Part shown: positions 8,201 to 15,731 of the stretch, in pieces
Layout of the letters: each line of letters opens with the position of its first letter
Numbering within the stretch: position 1 is the first letter of the stretch
Origin: Victivallaceae bacterium
GTDB taxonomy: Bacteria; Verrucomicrobiota; Lentisphaeria; Victivallales; Victivallaceae
DNA length: 64,000 nucleotides
Assembly: GCA_028709805.1 (NCBI GenBank)
Contig: JAQUTL010000009.1
Location: 27,338 to 91,337, forward strand
Direction of reading: 5' to 3'
The notes under the pieces: model-generated
Databases searched by the model: none
The model's input: the letters and a program-made list of their open reading frames with translations, nothing else
Told to the model about the DNA's origin: nothing
Position numbers and translations under genes: made by a program

Positions 8201-8850
8201 ATCAGAGCGCTCCGGAGTTCGCGCACCGCCGCCGTAACGTCGGCAGCGCGGGTTATTTCCGTGACCATCGCCACATGCCGCACGCCGCGATCGCGCAGTC
8301 CGGCCAGATGACGGAGCTTGATTCCGCCCATCACCGAAAACGGAACATGGATCGCCGCGCGCACGACGTCAAGCGTTTCAAGCCCGACCGGCGGCATTGG
8401 CAGCGACTTGGTCTGCGTGGCGAAGATTGGGCCGATGTTCAGATAGTCGCATCCGCTGCGCTCGGCCGCCAGCGCCTCGTCAAGATTGTGGGTGGAAATG
8501 CCGATCAGAAGATCGGGAAACAGGCGACGGGCCGCTTCCGGCGGAAAATCGTCCTGCCCAAGATGAACGCCGTCGGCGCCGACCGCCTCGGCAATCGCCG
8601 CCCGGTCGTCGATGATCAGCAGCATGCCGTAGCGCTCGGTCACCCGGCGAAAGGCGGCGGCCAGATCATAAACTTCACGGGCGCTTTTGTTCTTTTCGCG
8701 CAGCTGGACGATCCCGGCGCCGCCGTCGGCCGTCATTTTCAGTATGTCCAGCACGTCGCGCCCGTCGGTGAACTCCGAAGATATCACCGGATAGAGGTCG
8801 GTTTTTTTAAATTTTTCAACTCTTTCGAGTCTTGTCGCCGAAGGGGTCAT
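8197..8850 (-). CDS. thiE: Thiamine-phosphate synthase
   Basis: Condenses HMP-PP with the thiazole phosphate to make thiamine monophosphate in the cytoplasm. The TIM-barrel family blocks are present: IVQLREKN (substrate loop), LLIIDDRAAIAEAVGADGVH and LGQDD (metal/pyrophosphate), IGISTHNLDEA, and YLNIGPIFATQTK. Length of 217 aa is normal. ATG 8850 has AGGAAGAAAA as a ribosome site upstream; a longer open frame to 9150 is only the shadow of the preceding gene. It overlaps that zinc-ribbon gene by 35 nt. No other thiamine gene is nearby and no THI-box riboswitch is seen upstream. An internal TenI-type relative is less likely because the catalytic blocks are intact. Confidence 0.85.
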   Translation of the reverse strand: MTPSATRLERVEKFKKTDLYPVISSEFTDGRDVLDILKMTADGGAGIVQLREKNKSAREVYDLAAAFRRVTERYGMLLIIDDRAAIAEAVGADGVHLGQDDFPPEAARRLFPDLLIGISTHNLDEALAAERSGCDYLNIGPIFATQTKSLPMPPVGLETLDVVRAAIHVPFSVMGGIKLRHLAGLRDRGVRHVAMVTEITRAADVTAAVRELRSALI

Positions 8851-9232
8851 GACTTTTTTCTTCCTTCCTGATGCTGAATGAGGCGCAGTCGCCCATCGGG
8901 TCGGCGGCGCGATGAAATTTTTCGCAGCGTGAGATGAACGGATGGGAAACGAACCAGACGCAGTCGCGGCAGAACCGTTTTTCGTCCGGGGCGGCTTCAA
9001 ACTTCGGCTTCGGAGCCGATGTTTCGCCGCCGAGCAGATCGCCGAGCGCCCGCCGTGCATCGGCCGTATCCGCCGCCGACGGTGACTCCGCATGAACCGC
9101 CTCCGGCAGTTCATGCCCGCATAAAAGGCAGAACTCCGCCTCAACGGCATTGAATCCGCCGTCGCCGTCGCGCAGCTTTTTCACCGGCATTGTCGTTTCC
9201 CCGCAGAACGGGCATCTCCGTTGACCGGCCAT
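8816..9232 (-). CDS. Small protein with two four-cysteine zinc-binding sets
   Basis: The 138-aa product has eight cysteines in two groups: C7-x2-C10 with C35-x2-C38 at the N-terminus, and C88-x2-C91 with C103 and C116 at the C-terminus. A low-complexity Ala/Ser/Glu linker separates them. This looks like two zinc ribbons, probably cytoplasmic and structural or nucleic-acid or protein binding. I recognise no named family. It lies 4 nt from the upstream helical hypothetical gene and overlaps thiE, so all three are in one operon. Function unknown. Confidence 0.7.
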   Translation of the reverse strand: MAGQRRCPFCGETTMPVKKLRDGDGGFNAVEAEFCLLCGHELPEAVHAESPSAADTADARRALGDLLGGETSAPKPKFEAAPDEKRFCRDCVWFVSHPFISRCEKFHRAADPMGDCASFSIRKEEKSHDPFGDKTRKS

Positions 9233-9236
9233 CTGG

Positions 9237-9908
9237 CTACCACCCGTCCGGAACCAGCGGCTTTTCGAGCGCCGCCCCGAAATAAATATTCGAAGTGCGC
9301 TCGAACGCCTTGCGATAACGTTCGGCGTTGTGCTGGTTGAAGCTGCTCAGCGTGTAATCCCAATAGCGGTGGATCGCCGGCATGGCGTCGCGCGCCATCT
9401 GCTGGGCGCAGTTGACGATGTGCAGTTCGCACGAATTGAGATTGATGCGGTTTTTATTGAATGAGCGGTTGAATTCCGAGCCGAGAAACTTGGTCATCGC
9501 CCGGTTGTCCTTTTCAAGCTCGTCCCCGAAAACAGTGAGCTTCGCGGCCGACTCCACAAGATCGCGCAGCATTTCCATTACCGTCATGAACTGCCGTTCA
9601 CGGGCCACCGTGTCGGCGTTGCTCAAAGTGACGATGATCGCCTCGGTATTGGCGATCGCCTCGTCAAGCAGAGCCGCGCATGAATTCAGAATCTCGCGCC
9701 GCTCCATGTCCGGCATGGCGAACAGATCGCCGCGCAGCAGCTTGAACGACTGTTCAAAAATAGCGTTGCGCCGGCCGAGCATCGGCGGAAGATTCATCTT
9801 CACCAGATAGTCGACCTGCGCCGGATTCTTGGCCTGTCCGCGCGCGAGATGCCACAGCGTCTGGCGGACGCGCGCCAGAGTTTTACGGTTGAATCCGATC
9901 AGCGCCAT
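9237..9908 (-). CDS. Helical hypothetical protein, 223 aa
   Basis: I do not recognise this protein. It is soluble, without signal peptide or membrane segment, and almost wholly alpha-helical in composition with long amphipathic stretches (about residues 45-180) rich in Leu, Asn and Glu. It begins MALIGFNRKTLARVR and contains two cysteines in a row of helices around residues 155-165. It sits 2 nt downstream of the TPR/FMN-binding-like gene and 4 nt upstream of the zinc-ribbon gene, so it is a firm part of the murE-led operon. The tight packing suggests a shared process with one of these, but nothing identifies which. Confidence 0.7.
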   Translation of the reverse strand: MALIGFNRKTLARVRQTLWHLARGQAKNPAQVDYLVKMNLPPMLGRRNAIFEQSFKLLRGDLFAMPDMERREILNSCAALLDEAIANTEAIIVTLSNADTVARERQFMTVMEMLRDLVESAAKLTVFGDELEKDNRAMTKFLGSEFNRSFNKNRINLNSCELHIVNCAQQMARDAMPAIHRYWDYTLSSFNQHNAERYRKAFERTSNIYFGAALEKPLVPDGW

Positions 9909-9910
9909 TG

Positions 9911-10891
9911 TCAGTTCCGCCTTGCCTTGCCCACCGCGTCGGCCACCGCGACGAAAACCGCGGTGGACTGCCGGTCGGCTCCATGCACCGGATCGCAGAA
10001 CGCCTGACCGCGCGCCGCCAGACGCCGCGGCAGCGCCTCATAGACCGCGCCGGCCGCTTTAAGCGGGAAACTGTTGAACTTTACACCGGAAACGCTGCCG
10101 CCGGATATTTTCACTTTCAACTCAAGCAGTCCGCCGTCGGCGGCGCTGGAGCCGTCATATTCGCCGTCGATCAGATTGCTCGGCGTCGGCAGCTGCGACA
10201 GTTTATACATCTGGGCGGCCTGGGATTTGACCACCGGGTCATCGCAGTCGGCCAGACTTTTGAAAATCGCTTCGGCCTGATTGTAATAGCGCAGATTCCG
10301 GTACAGCAGCCCCAGCCGCAGCCGCAGCGCCGGATCCGCAATCTGAACGCCGGCGGTGGCGCCGGCCAAGTCAATGGCGCTCTGCCGACGGTTGTGCAGC
10401 AGCTGCAATTCCGCCATCAGCACGCGGTCGGCGTCATTGCGCGGCAGCACCCGGCTCATCGCCACAACCGCCCGGCGGGTGTCGCCTTTGACCGTATAAC
10501 TGCGGGCAAGTCCCAGCCATGCCTCGGTGCGCGCCGCGTCGAGATCGGAGAATCCCGGCACGTCGGCGAACTTGGTGTCCTCCGGCAGACTTTCCAGCAG
10601 CTGATACCAGCTGATCGCCGCGTCCGGCTCATTGAGTTCGTACAACCCGTCGGCCAGCTGAAGCGCGTACCACGGACGGTACGGGCTGTCCGGATAATTT
10701 TCAATGCAGAACCGCAGACGCCTCAAACTCTCCGCCGTGCCGCGGCGTCCGTCCATGCCGCCGGCGGCCGCCTGCACTCCGGCATCCTCGGTTTTCAGCG
10801 GTTCAAGCCACAGCGGATAAAACGCCGCATGCGCCGTTGCCGCCGACATACAGGTTGCGGCCAAAATAATCAGTGTTCTTTTCCAAGCCAT
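9911..10891 (-). CDS. Exported helical-repeat protein with C-terminal FMN_bind-like domain
   Basis: The 326-aa product has a signal peptide (residues 1-22, ending AHA), then a TPR-like helical region (about 55-235) and a C-terminal domain (about 241-322) that reads like FMN_bind: an opening DGEYDG strand, a KISGGSVSGVKF hairpin, and a final DPVHGADRQSTAVFVAV helix. In flavinylated members the last block is D-x-x-(S/T)-G-A-(T/S), with FMN linked through the Thr/Ser. Here that position is Asp306, so covalent flavin attachment by an ApbE-type transferase is unlikely. It overlaps murE by 22 nt. The domain assignment is by pattern only; the location should be periplasmic. Confidence 0.65.
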   Translation of the reverse strand: MAWKRTLIILAATCMSAATAHAAFYPLWLEPLKTEDAGVQAAAGGMDGRRGTAESLRRLRFCIENYPDSPYRPWYALQLADGLYELNEPDAAISWYQLLESLPEDTKFADVPGFSDLDAARTEAWLGLARSYTVKGDTRRAVVAMSRVLPRNDADRVLMAELQLLHNRRQSAIDLAGATAGVQIADPALRLRLGLLYRNLRYYNQAEAIFKSLADCDDPVVKSQAAQMYKLSQLPTPSNLIDGEYDGSSAADGGLLELKVKISGGSVSGVKFNSFPLKAAGAVYEALPRRLAARGQAFCDPVHGADRQSTAVFVAVADAVGKARRN

Positions 10892-12369
10892 TTACGAGCC
10901 TCCTCGCGATCGTCCATATGCGATCTTTTACCATTGATTTCCTGATAGTTCTCATGCCCTTTACCGGCGATCAACACAATGTCACCCGGACGGGCGACGC
11001 CGGAAAGCGCCATCTCAATCGCCCTTCGGCGATCCGGTTCAATCAAAATCTCCGCGCCGCCGCCGACGGTTCCCGGCAGAATGTCCGCGATAATGTCGCC
11101 GGGCTTTTCGCCGCGCGGATTGTCGCTGGTCACCACCGCCACATCCGCCAGTGTCGCGGCCGCCCGCCCCATGCGCGGACGTTTGCCGCGGTCGCGGTTG
11201 CCGCCGCAGCCGAAGACCACAATCAGCCGTCCGCGACACCACGGACGCACCGCGGTCAGCACCCGCTCCAATGCGTCGTCGGTATGGGCGTAGTCCACGA
11301 AACAGTCGATCCGGCCGTCGGAAATACGCTCCAGACGGCCGGGAACCTGTATGCCGGAGGCGAACGCCGCCAGCACCGTTTCCGCGGGAATGCCGGTCTC
11401 CAGCGCCGCCGCCAGCACGCCGGTCATATTGTAAACATTATGCTCGCCGCACAGCGAGGCCGCGACCTCCATTGCGCCGAACCTGCCGGCCAACAGCGTG
11501 AACTTCGTGCCGGAACTTGAACAGTCAACCCCGCCGATCCGGTAGTCCGCCCCAGCCGACCGGCCGAACCCGAACGAGCGGATTCCAAGCGCCCGGACTT
11601 CCTTCAGCAGTCTGGCGCCCCACGGATCGTCGATATTTATCACCGCCGCGCCGCGCCCCGGCTTCACCAGCTCGGTGAACATCCGCCGCTTGGCGGCATA
11701 ATAGTTGTCCATAGTCTTGTGATAATCAAGATGGTCGCCGGTAAGATTGGTGAAAATCGCGCCGTCAAACAGCGCTCCAGAAGTCCGGAACTGATCCAGC
11801 CCGTGACTGGAGTTCTCCAGCGCCGCCGCATGGATGCCGCACCGGACCATCTCCGCAAACAGCTCCTGCGTAACGAACGGCGGCGGCGTGGTGTACCCGG
11901 TCTGTATCATCGTCTTGCCGCAGCGGCAGCCGACGGTGGAGATCAGCCCGGCGGCGCCGTAGTGCCGCTCCAGAATATTGTGCATCAGCATGGCGCTGGT
12001 GGTCTTGCCGTTGGTGCCGGTGATGCTGTAAAGCCTCAGGCGATCGGCGGGAAATCCGGCGAACAGTTCGGCGGCGCGGGCGGCGAACAGCGTCGGCCGC
12101 GCAATCCGGAGATAACCGACCGATTTGGCGGCTTCCGGCAGATCGTCAAACGGAACCGTGGCGGCAATCACCGCGGCGCCGCATTCCACCGCGTCGGGAA
12201 TATGTTCCACGCCGTCGTTTTCCTCGTCGTCAAAAGCGATAAACATCGAGCCGGGGCCAAGCCCGGCCGTCTTCACGCCGCACCCGGAAATTGACTCCGG
12301 CAGACGGTTTCTTTCTTCAACGATCAGCTCGCCGAGATATTCTTTTATTTTTTTCAGCAGAACGGTCAT
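10870..12369 (-). CDS. murE: UDP-N-acetylmuramoyl-tripeptide synthetase (meso-DAP type MurE)
   Basis: Cytoplasmic Mur ligase that adds the third residue of the peptidoglycan stem. The ATP-binding TGTNGKTTSAML block, the NLTGDHLDYH motif and the C-terminal VVTSDNPRGEKP block are all present. The DNPR motif is the established signature of meso-diaminopimelate-adding MurE, as opposed to lysine-adding forms. Length of 499 aa is normal. ATG 12369 has TGGAG as ribosome site; a longer open frame would run into the promoter at 12386-12414 and is rejected. It is the first gene of the long minus-strand operon that continues to dapB, lpxB and the epimerase. Confidence 0.93.
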   Translation of the reverse strand: MTVLLKKIKEYLGELIVEERNRLPESISGCGVKTAGLGPGSMFIAFDDEENDGVEHIPDAVECGAAVIAATVPFDDLPEAAKSVGYLRIARPTLFAARAAELFAGFPADRLRLYSITGTNGKTTSAMLMHNILERHYGAAGLISTVGCRCGKTMIQTGYTTPPPFVTQELFAEMVRCGIHAAALENSSHGLDQFRTSGALFDGAIFTNLTGDHLDYHKTMDNYYAAKRRMFTELVKPGRGAAVINIDDPWGARLLKEVRALGIRSFGFGRSAGADYRIGGVDCSSSGTKFTLLAGRFGAMEVAASLCGEHNVYNMTGVLAAALETGIPAETVLAAFASGIQVPGRLERISDGRIDCFVDYAHTDDALERVLTAVRPWCRGRLIVVFGCGGNRDRGKRPRMGRAAATLADVAVVTSDNPRGEKPGDIIADILPGTVGGGAEILIEPDRRRAIEMALSGVARPGDIVLIAGKGHENYQEINGKRSHMDDREEARKWLGKEH

Positions 12370-12385
12370 CGTTTCTCCAGACATA

Positions 12386-12414
12386 TTATTACTAAAGATA
12401 AAATACATTGCCAA
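12386..12414 (-). promoter_or_regulatory. Promoter for the murE operon
   Basis: On the minus strand TTGGCA (12414-12409), a 17-bp spacer and TAATAA (12391-12386) precede the murE ATG by about 17 nt, giving a very short leader. It diverges from the lipoprotein promoter. Confidence 0.55.
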
Positions 12415-12471
12415 CCGCCTTTATGCAAATCCGCCCATATTGAAAATAAATTGATTTTTGCGTTTCCGGTC

Positions 12472-12500
12472 TGGACAATCCGAGGGCAAGATGCTATATT
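12472..12500 (+). promoter_or_regulatory. Promoter for the small lipoprotein gene
   Basis: TGGACA (12472-12477), 17-bp spacer, TATATT (12495-12500) preceded by TGC, an extended -10. It lies about 30 bp before the ATG. Confidence 0.65.
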
Positions 12501-12532
12501 AGCTCAAACCATCGAACAATAAAGGTGTTGTC

Positions 12533-12940
12533 ATGAAAAAATTTTTTGCCATGCTCGCAGTCGGCTGCGCGGCCGCGCTTATCGCCGGATGCACCGACGT
12601 AAAAGAGAAGAAGACCGTTGATCCCAACCGCACTGTCGCGGAAATCTCCGAGGAAGTCAAAACGCTCGATGCCGATGCGCTGCGGGACATGATCGCCGCT
12701 TATGATGACGCCATAACCGTCTGCGCCAAAAAGATCGACGCCATGCAGAAAGAGATCAATAAAGTCAAGGTGATCGACATCAACGGCGCCGAAGCCAACG
12801 CCTACCGCGCCGAACAGGAAGCCGCCAGAGTCACCATGAATAAACTTTCCGCCGCCCGCGCAATCTATAAAGCGGCGCTTGCCGCGATTGAAACCAAAAC
12901 TGACGACGCCGCAAAAGCCATTGCCGATCAGTTGCAGTAA
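12533..12940 (+). CDS. Small coiled-coil lipoprotein
   Basis: The 135-aa product starts with a lipoprotein signal peptide (MKKFFAML then a lipobox LIAGC, acylated Cys20). The mature part is charged and alpha-helical, with heptad-like runs through about residues 45-130 and no other Cys except one near residue 64. It resembles small envelope lipoproteins such as Lpp-like or spacer proteins, but no specific family is recognised. It stands alone with its own strong promoter and a clear terminator, which fits an abundant structural protein. ATG 12533 follows AAAGGTG. Attachment to the inner or outer membrane cannot be told with certainty (Thr at +2, Asp at +3). Confidence 0.8.
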   Translation: MKKFFAMLAVGCAAALIAGCTDVKEKKTVDPNRTVAEISEEVKTLDADALRDMIAAYDDAITVCAKKIDAMQKEINKVKVIDINGAEANAYRAEQEAARVTMNKLSAARAIYKAALAAIETKTDDAAKAIADQLQ

Positions 12941-12984
12941 TCCCGGCCTGCCCCGGCGTCGACCGCCGGTACAACCGGCATTAA

Positions 12985-13017
12985 AAAAAACGCGCTTTTT
13001 ACCAAAGCGCGTTTTTT
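12985..13017. terminator. Bidirectional intrinsic terminator
   Basis: A 14-bp inverted repeat (12985-12998 with 13004-13017) with AAAAAA and TTTTTT flanks a CGCGC core and a 5-nt loop. It serves the lipoprotein gene and, on the other strand, the convergent glycosidase-like gene. Confidence 0.9.
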
Positions 13018-13079
13018 ATGTCCTGATTGTGGTCATCTTGTTGCGCCGCCGGGTTCGGCGACGGAAGAATGACCGCTCG

Positions 13080-15719
13080 CTATAATCTCGTCATGGCGAA
13101 CGAGTCGTACCCGACCTCGCGCGACTCCGCGCCGTTGCGGATCACCGCCTTCTGACCGACGGCATTGTTCAGATAACTCAGCAGAAACACCAGCGTTGCG
13201 CCGTCGCGGGTTTGCTGCAGCGACACCACGGTGCCGTAGGGGGCTTCCACCTGAATCGCCTCGTCCTTCAGCGCGGCGCGGACGGCGGCCAAAAGCGGCG
13301 CGGAATACTCCGGCGCAATCCGTCCGGCCAGCCCGCAGTCGTCAACCCTGGTCTGAACTTCACCAAGCCTGACGGCGGCGATGTCATCGGCCAGACCGCC
13401 GTTTTTGCGCGGCAGATTCCACTGGTCGCGGCTGCCGGAGTTCCCGGAGGAGATCAGCACTCCGCCGTTTTTCCGGAACTCCTCAAGCATGGAAAGCTCC
13501 TCGTCGGACAGACAGACCGCATCGGCCACGATCATGACCTTGTAGGGCGGCCGCTTCATATTTTTCAGCGTTTCGATGTAGCGCACGTCGGTTGGAATTC
13601 CGTTGCCGGCAAGCTCCGAGTAGAGACCGACCGTATCCAGATAATACACCGCGTTCTCCCGGTGCGGCTGCTGTTTGGCGAACAGTGTGCGCTCCGAAAC
13701 CAGCAGCGCCACCGGATTGGCCGATTCCCGACCGACAAGTTCCGCCTCATGCCGCGCGGCGAAATCGAACACCTCACCGATAATGCTCCAGTATTCCGGG
13801 CGCCAGTTGTAAAGCAGATCGCCGCCGCGGTCATCGGTGCAGAGCCGTTCGCCGCCATAGGCCCAGAACGCGTTGGCGTCGCGGTATTTCGCGCAGTACA
13901 TCAGCGTCCATATCTGGATGCCGTCGGCCCACACCACGCCGTTGAGCAGCGAGCGCTCGAACGTACGCGGCAGGCGGCATGAGTAGCCGGCGCCGGGCCA
14001 CATCACGGCGCGGCCGCAGGCGGAGTTTTTCAACAGCTGCATCGAGACCGACTCGCGGATCGAACCGTTGTCATAAAGATCGGTCCCGATCAGCGGCAGT
14101 GCGCCGCCCATTGCCACATAACTGCCGGCGGAGGCTTCGCCGGCCATCATATCCATCACCACGATCGAGGCGAGTTTGCCTTCGGCGGCCGCGGCGTCGT
14201 ACAGTTTGCGGTAGTGATCGGCCATGACCGCGGTTTTGAAATACTGGTATTCCATATAGGCGATCCATTCGCAGTCACAGGAGGGAACGCCGTCGAACGG
14301 CGTGTCGGGCAGGTCGCCGCAGACCGGTTCGCGGCCGGCGGCGTATTCGCGCCAGAGCTTCATCAGCTCCTGATTTCCGGTCAGTTTGCCGTATTCGGCC
14401 TGATCTCGGATGATCGGCTCGTCGATCTGGATTCCGGCGCAGTGTTTCATTTGATAATATGGCGCGGCGGCTTTCCGGCAGTCGTCGATCATTTTCGGGG
14501 AGCGTCCGAAATAGGAGGTGGAAACGATGTCGCCGTTTTCAAAACCGTCGCTGACGCACCAGAAAGTGAACGGGATGCGGGTGTGGCGGTCATATTCGGC
14601 CAGCTGCGCCTGAACCGCCGGTTCGCCGCCCGCCCTTGACACATAAAGACTGACACAGTTGGCGTTGACGCTCATCAATGACTTGGCCAGATGTTCATAG
14701 TCATAATTGAACCCGGCATATTTGAATTTGTTCTTGCCGTATTCGGTGTCGTTGACATCGATCGCACGCAAAAAGGTCGAAGCGTCCAGCGGACTTTTCA
14801 CCCCGGCCGGCGTGCGCCAGACCAGATTTTCAGTGACCGGAGCAGCCGCGGCGAGAAAGGCGGACTGCCGCTGCGCCGCATTCTGTTCAAAGTTCCGGAT
14901 GTCGGCGGCAAAGGAGTCGAGCCGCGCCGTCAATTCCGGGTTTTCGTCGCGGTGGTCTCCGCGTGTCAGAAACGCCGCCGGCACCGCGATTCGCATGGCG
15001 CCGACGCCGACTTTCGGAAATGGATTTTCCCCCTCGAACACCACATTCCCGAATACGGAGATGCGCACCGGCGTGGGGTGTCCGCCCTTATCGCAGTCCA
15101 TGCCGCGCACGGTGAGCACGGCGTCGCCCGGCGGCAGCGGCGACGGCAGCTGGAAGTCGCTGACTCCGGCGAAACTGGCCGACTGGCGGCCATAGACAAA
15201 AATGCTTTCCGACGGATCTTTGCCGTTGTTGTACTGCGGATTGTAGACGCAGTGCGAAAAACTTTTCAGCGGAACCTCCACACTGGTGCCGTCCGACCAC
15301 GAAAAGGTGAAACCGCAGAAGCCGGCCCAGTCGTAATAGGAGCCTGGAGCGTCCTTCATATCCTCAACCATGACCGTATAGCCGGAGGCCGGATATTCAA
15401 ACTGGAGTTCGGACCGCAGCGCCGCACGCTCCGCGTCAAGTTTTCCGAAGTCGGCGGCGAGTTCGTCCTGAAGCCGCTCGCCCTCCTCGATCAGATCGTC
15501 CGCCGCACTCCGCCCCTGCCGCTTTGCCTCGCACAGATCCCAATACGCCAGATCAAGTGCGCGGCCGGCTTTGTAATGGGCGAGATCAAGCGCATGGCCG
15601 GCCTCGCCGTAACGATATAAATTCGCCTTGTATGAAACATCGCCAACGCTCTCCTCCGCGGCTCCGCCGAAACCGGCAAGCACCAGCGTGATCGTCAAAA
15701 AAGCCGGAATACGCATCAT
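13080..15719 (-). CDS. Secreted glycoside-hydrolase-like protein, 879 aa
   Basis: The protein has a signal peptide (about residues 1-20), a helical N-terminal segment, a jelly-roll-like region (about 100-240), and then a TIM-barrel-like domain containing AGIQIDEPIIRD, where Glu in IDEP is a plausible catalytic acid/base. The C-terminal part (about 690-830) contains YKVMIVADAVCLSDEE and GGVLISSGNSGS, like the amidotransferase-fold trimerisation domain of GH42-type beta-galactosidases. The product is probably exported and acts on plant or host glycans; the substrate is unknown. ATG 15719 follows GGAG; a GTG two codons upstream is less likely. It is 12 nt downstream of a GH123-like gene and likely co-transcribed. 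Confidence 0.7.
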   Translation of the reverse strand: MMRIPAFLTITLVLAGFGGAAEESVGDVSYKANLYRYGEAGHALDLAHYKAGRALDLAYWDLCEAKRQGRSAADDLIEEGERLQDELAADFGKLDAERAALRSELQFEYPASGYTVMVEDMKDAPGSYYDWAGFCGFTFSWSDGTSVEVPLKSFSHCVYNPQYNNGKDPSESIFVYGRQSASFAGVSDFQLPSPLPPGDAVLTVRGMDCDKGGHPTPVRISVFGNVVFEGENPFPKVGVGAMRIAVPAAFLTRGDHRDENPELTARLDSFAADIRNFEQNAAQRQSAFLAAAAPVTENLVWRTPAGVKSPLDASTFLRAIDVNDTEYGKNKFKYAGFNYDYEHLAKSLMSVNANCVSLYVSRAGGEPAVQAQLAEYDRHTRIPFTFWCVSDGFENGDIVSTSYFGRSPKMIDDCRKAAAPYYQMKHCAGIQIDEPIIRDQAEYGKLTGNQELMKLWREYAAGREPVCGDLPDTPFDGVPSCDCEWIAYMEYQYFKTAVMADHYRKLYDAAAAEGKLASIVVMDMMAGEASAGSYVAMGGALPLIGTDLYDNGSIRESVSMQLLKNSACGRAVMWPGAGYSCRLPRTFERSLLNGVVWADGIQIWTLMYCAKYRDANAFWAYGGERLCTDDRGGDLLYNWRPEYWSIIGEVFDFAARHEAELVGRESANPVALLVSERTLFAKQQPHRENAVYYLDTVGLYSELAGNGIPTDVRYIETLKNMKRPPYKVMIVADAVCLSDEELSMLEEFRKNGGVLISSGNSGSRDQWNLPRKNGGLADDIAAVRLGEVQTRVDDCGLAGRIAPEYSAPLLAAVRAALKDEAIQVEAPYGTVVSLQQTRDGATLVFLLSYLNNAVGQKAVIRNGAESREVGYDSFAMTRL

Positions 15720-15731
15720 TTTCACTCCAGT

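Noticed and set aside
8850..9150. N-terminal extension of thiE to 9150
   Set aside because: The extension is Arg/Ser-rich and overlaps the zinc-ribbon gene; ATG 8850 has a good ribosome site and gives normal family length.
8851..9232. TPP riboswitch before thiE
   Set aside because: The upstream DNA is coding for the zinc-ribbon protein and shows no THI-box sequence.
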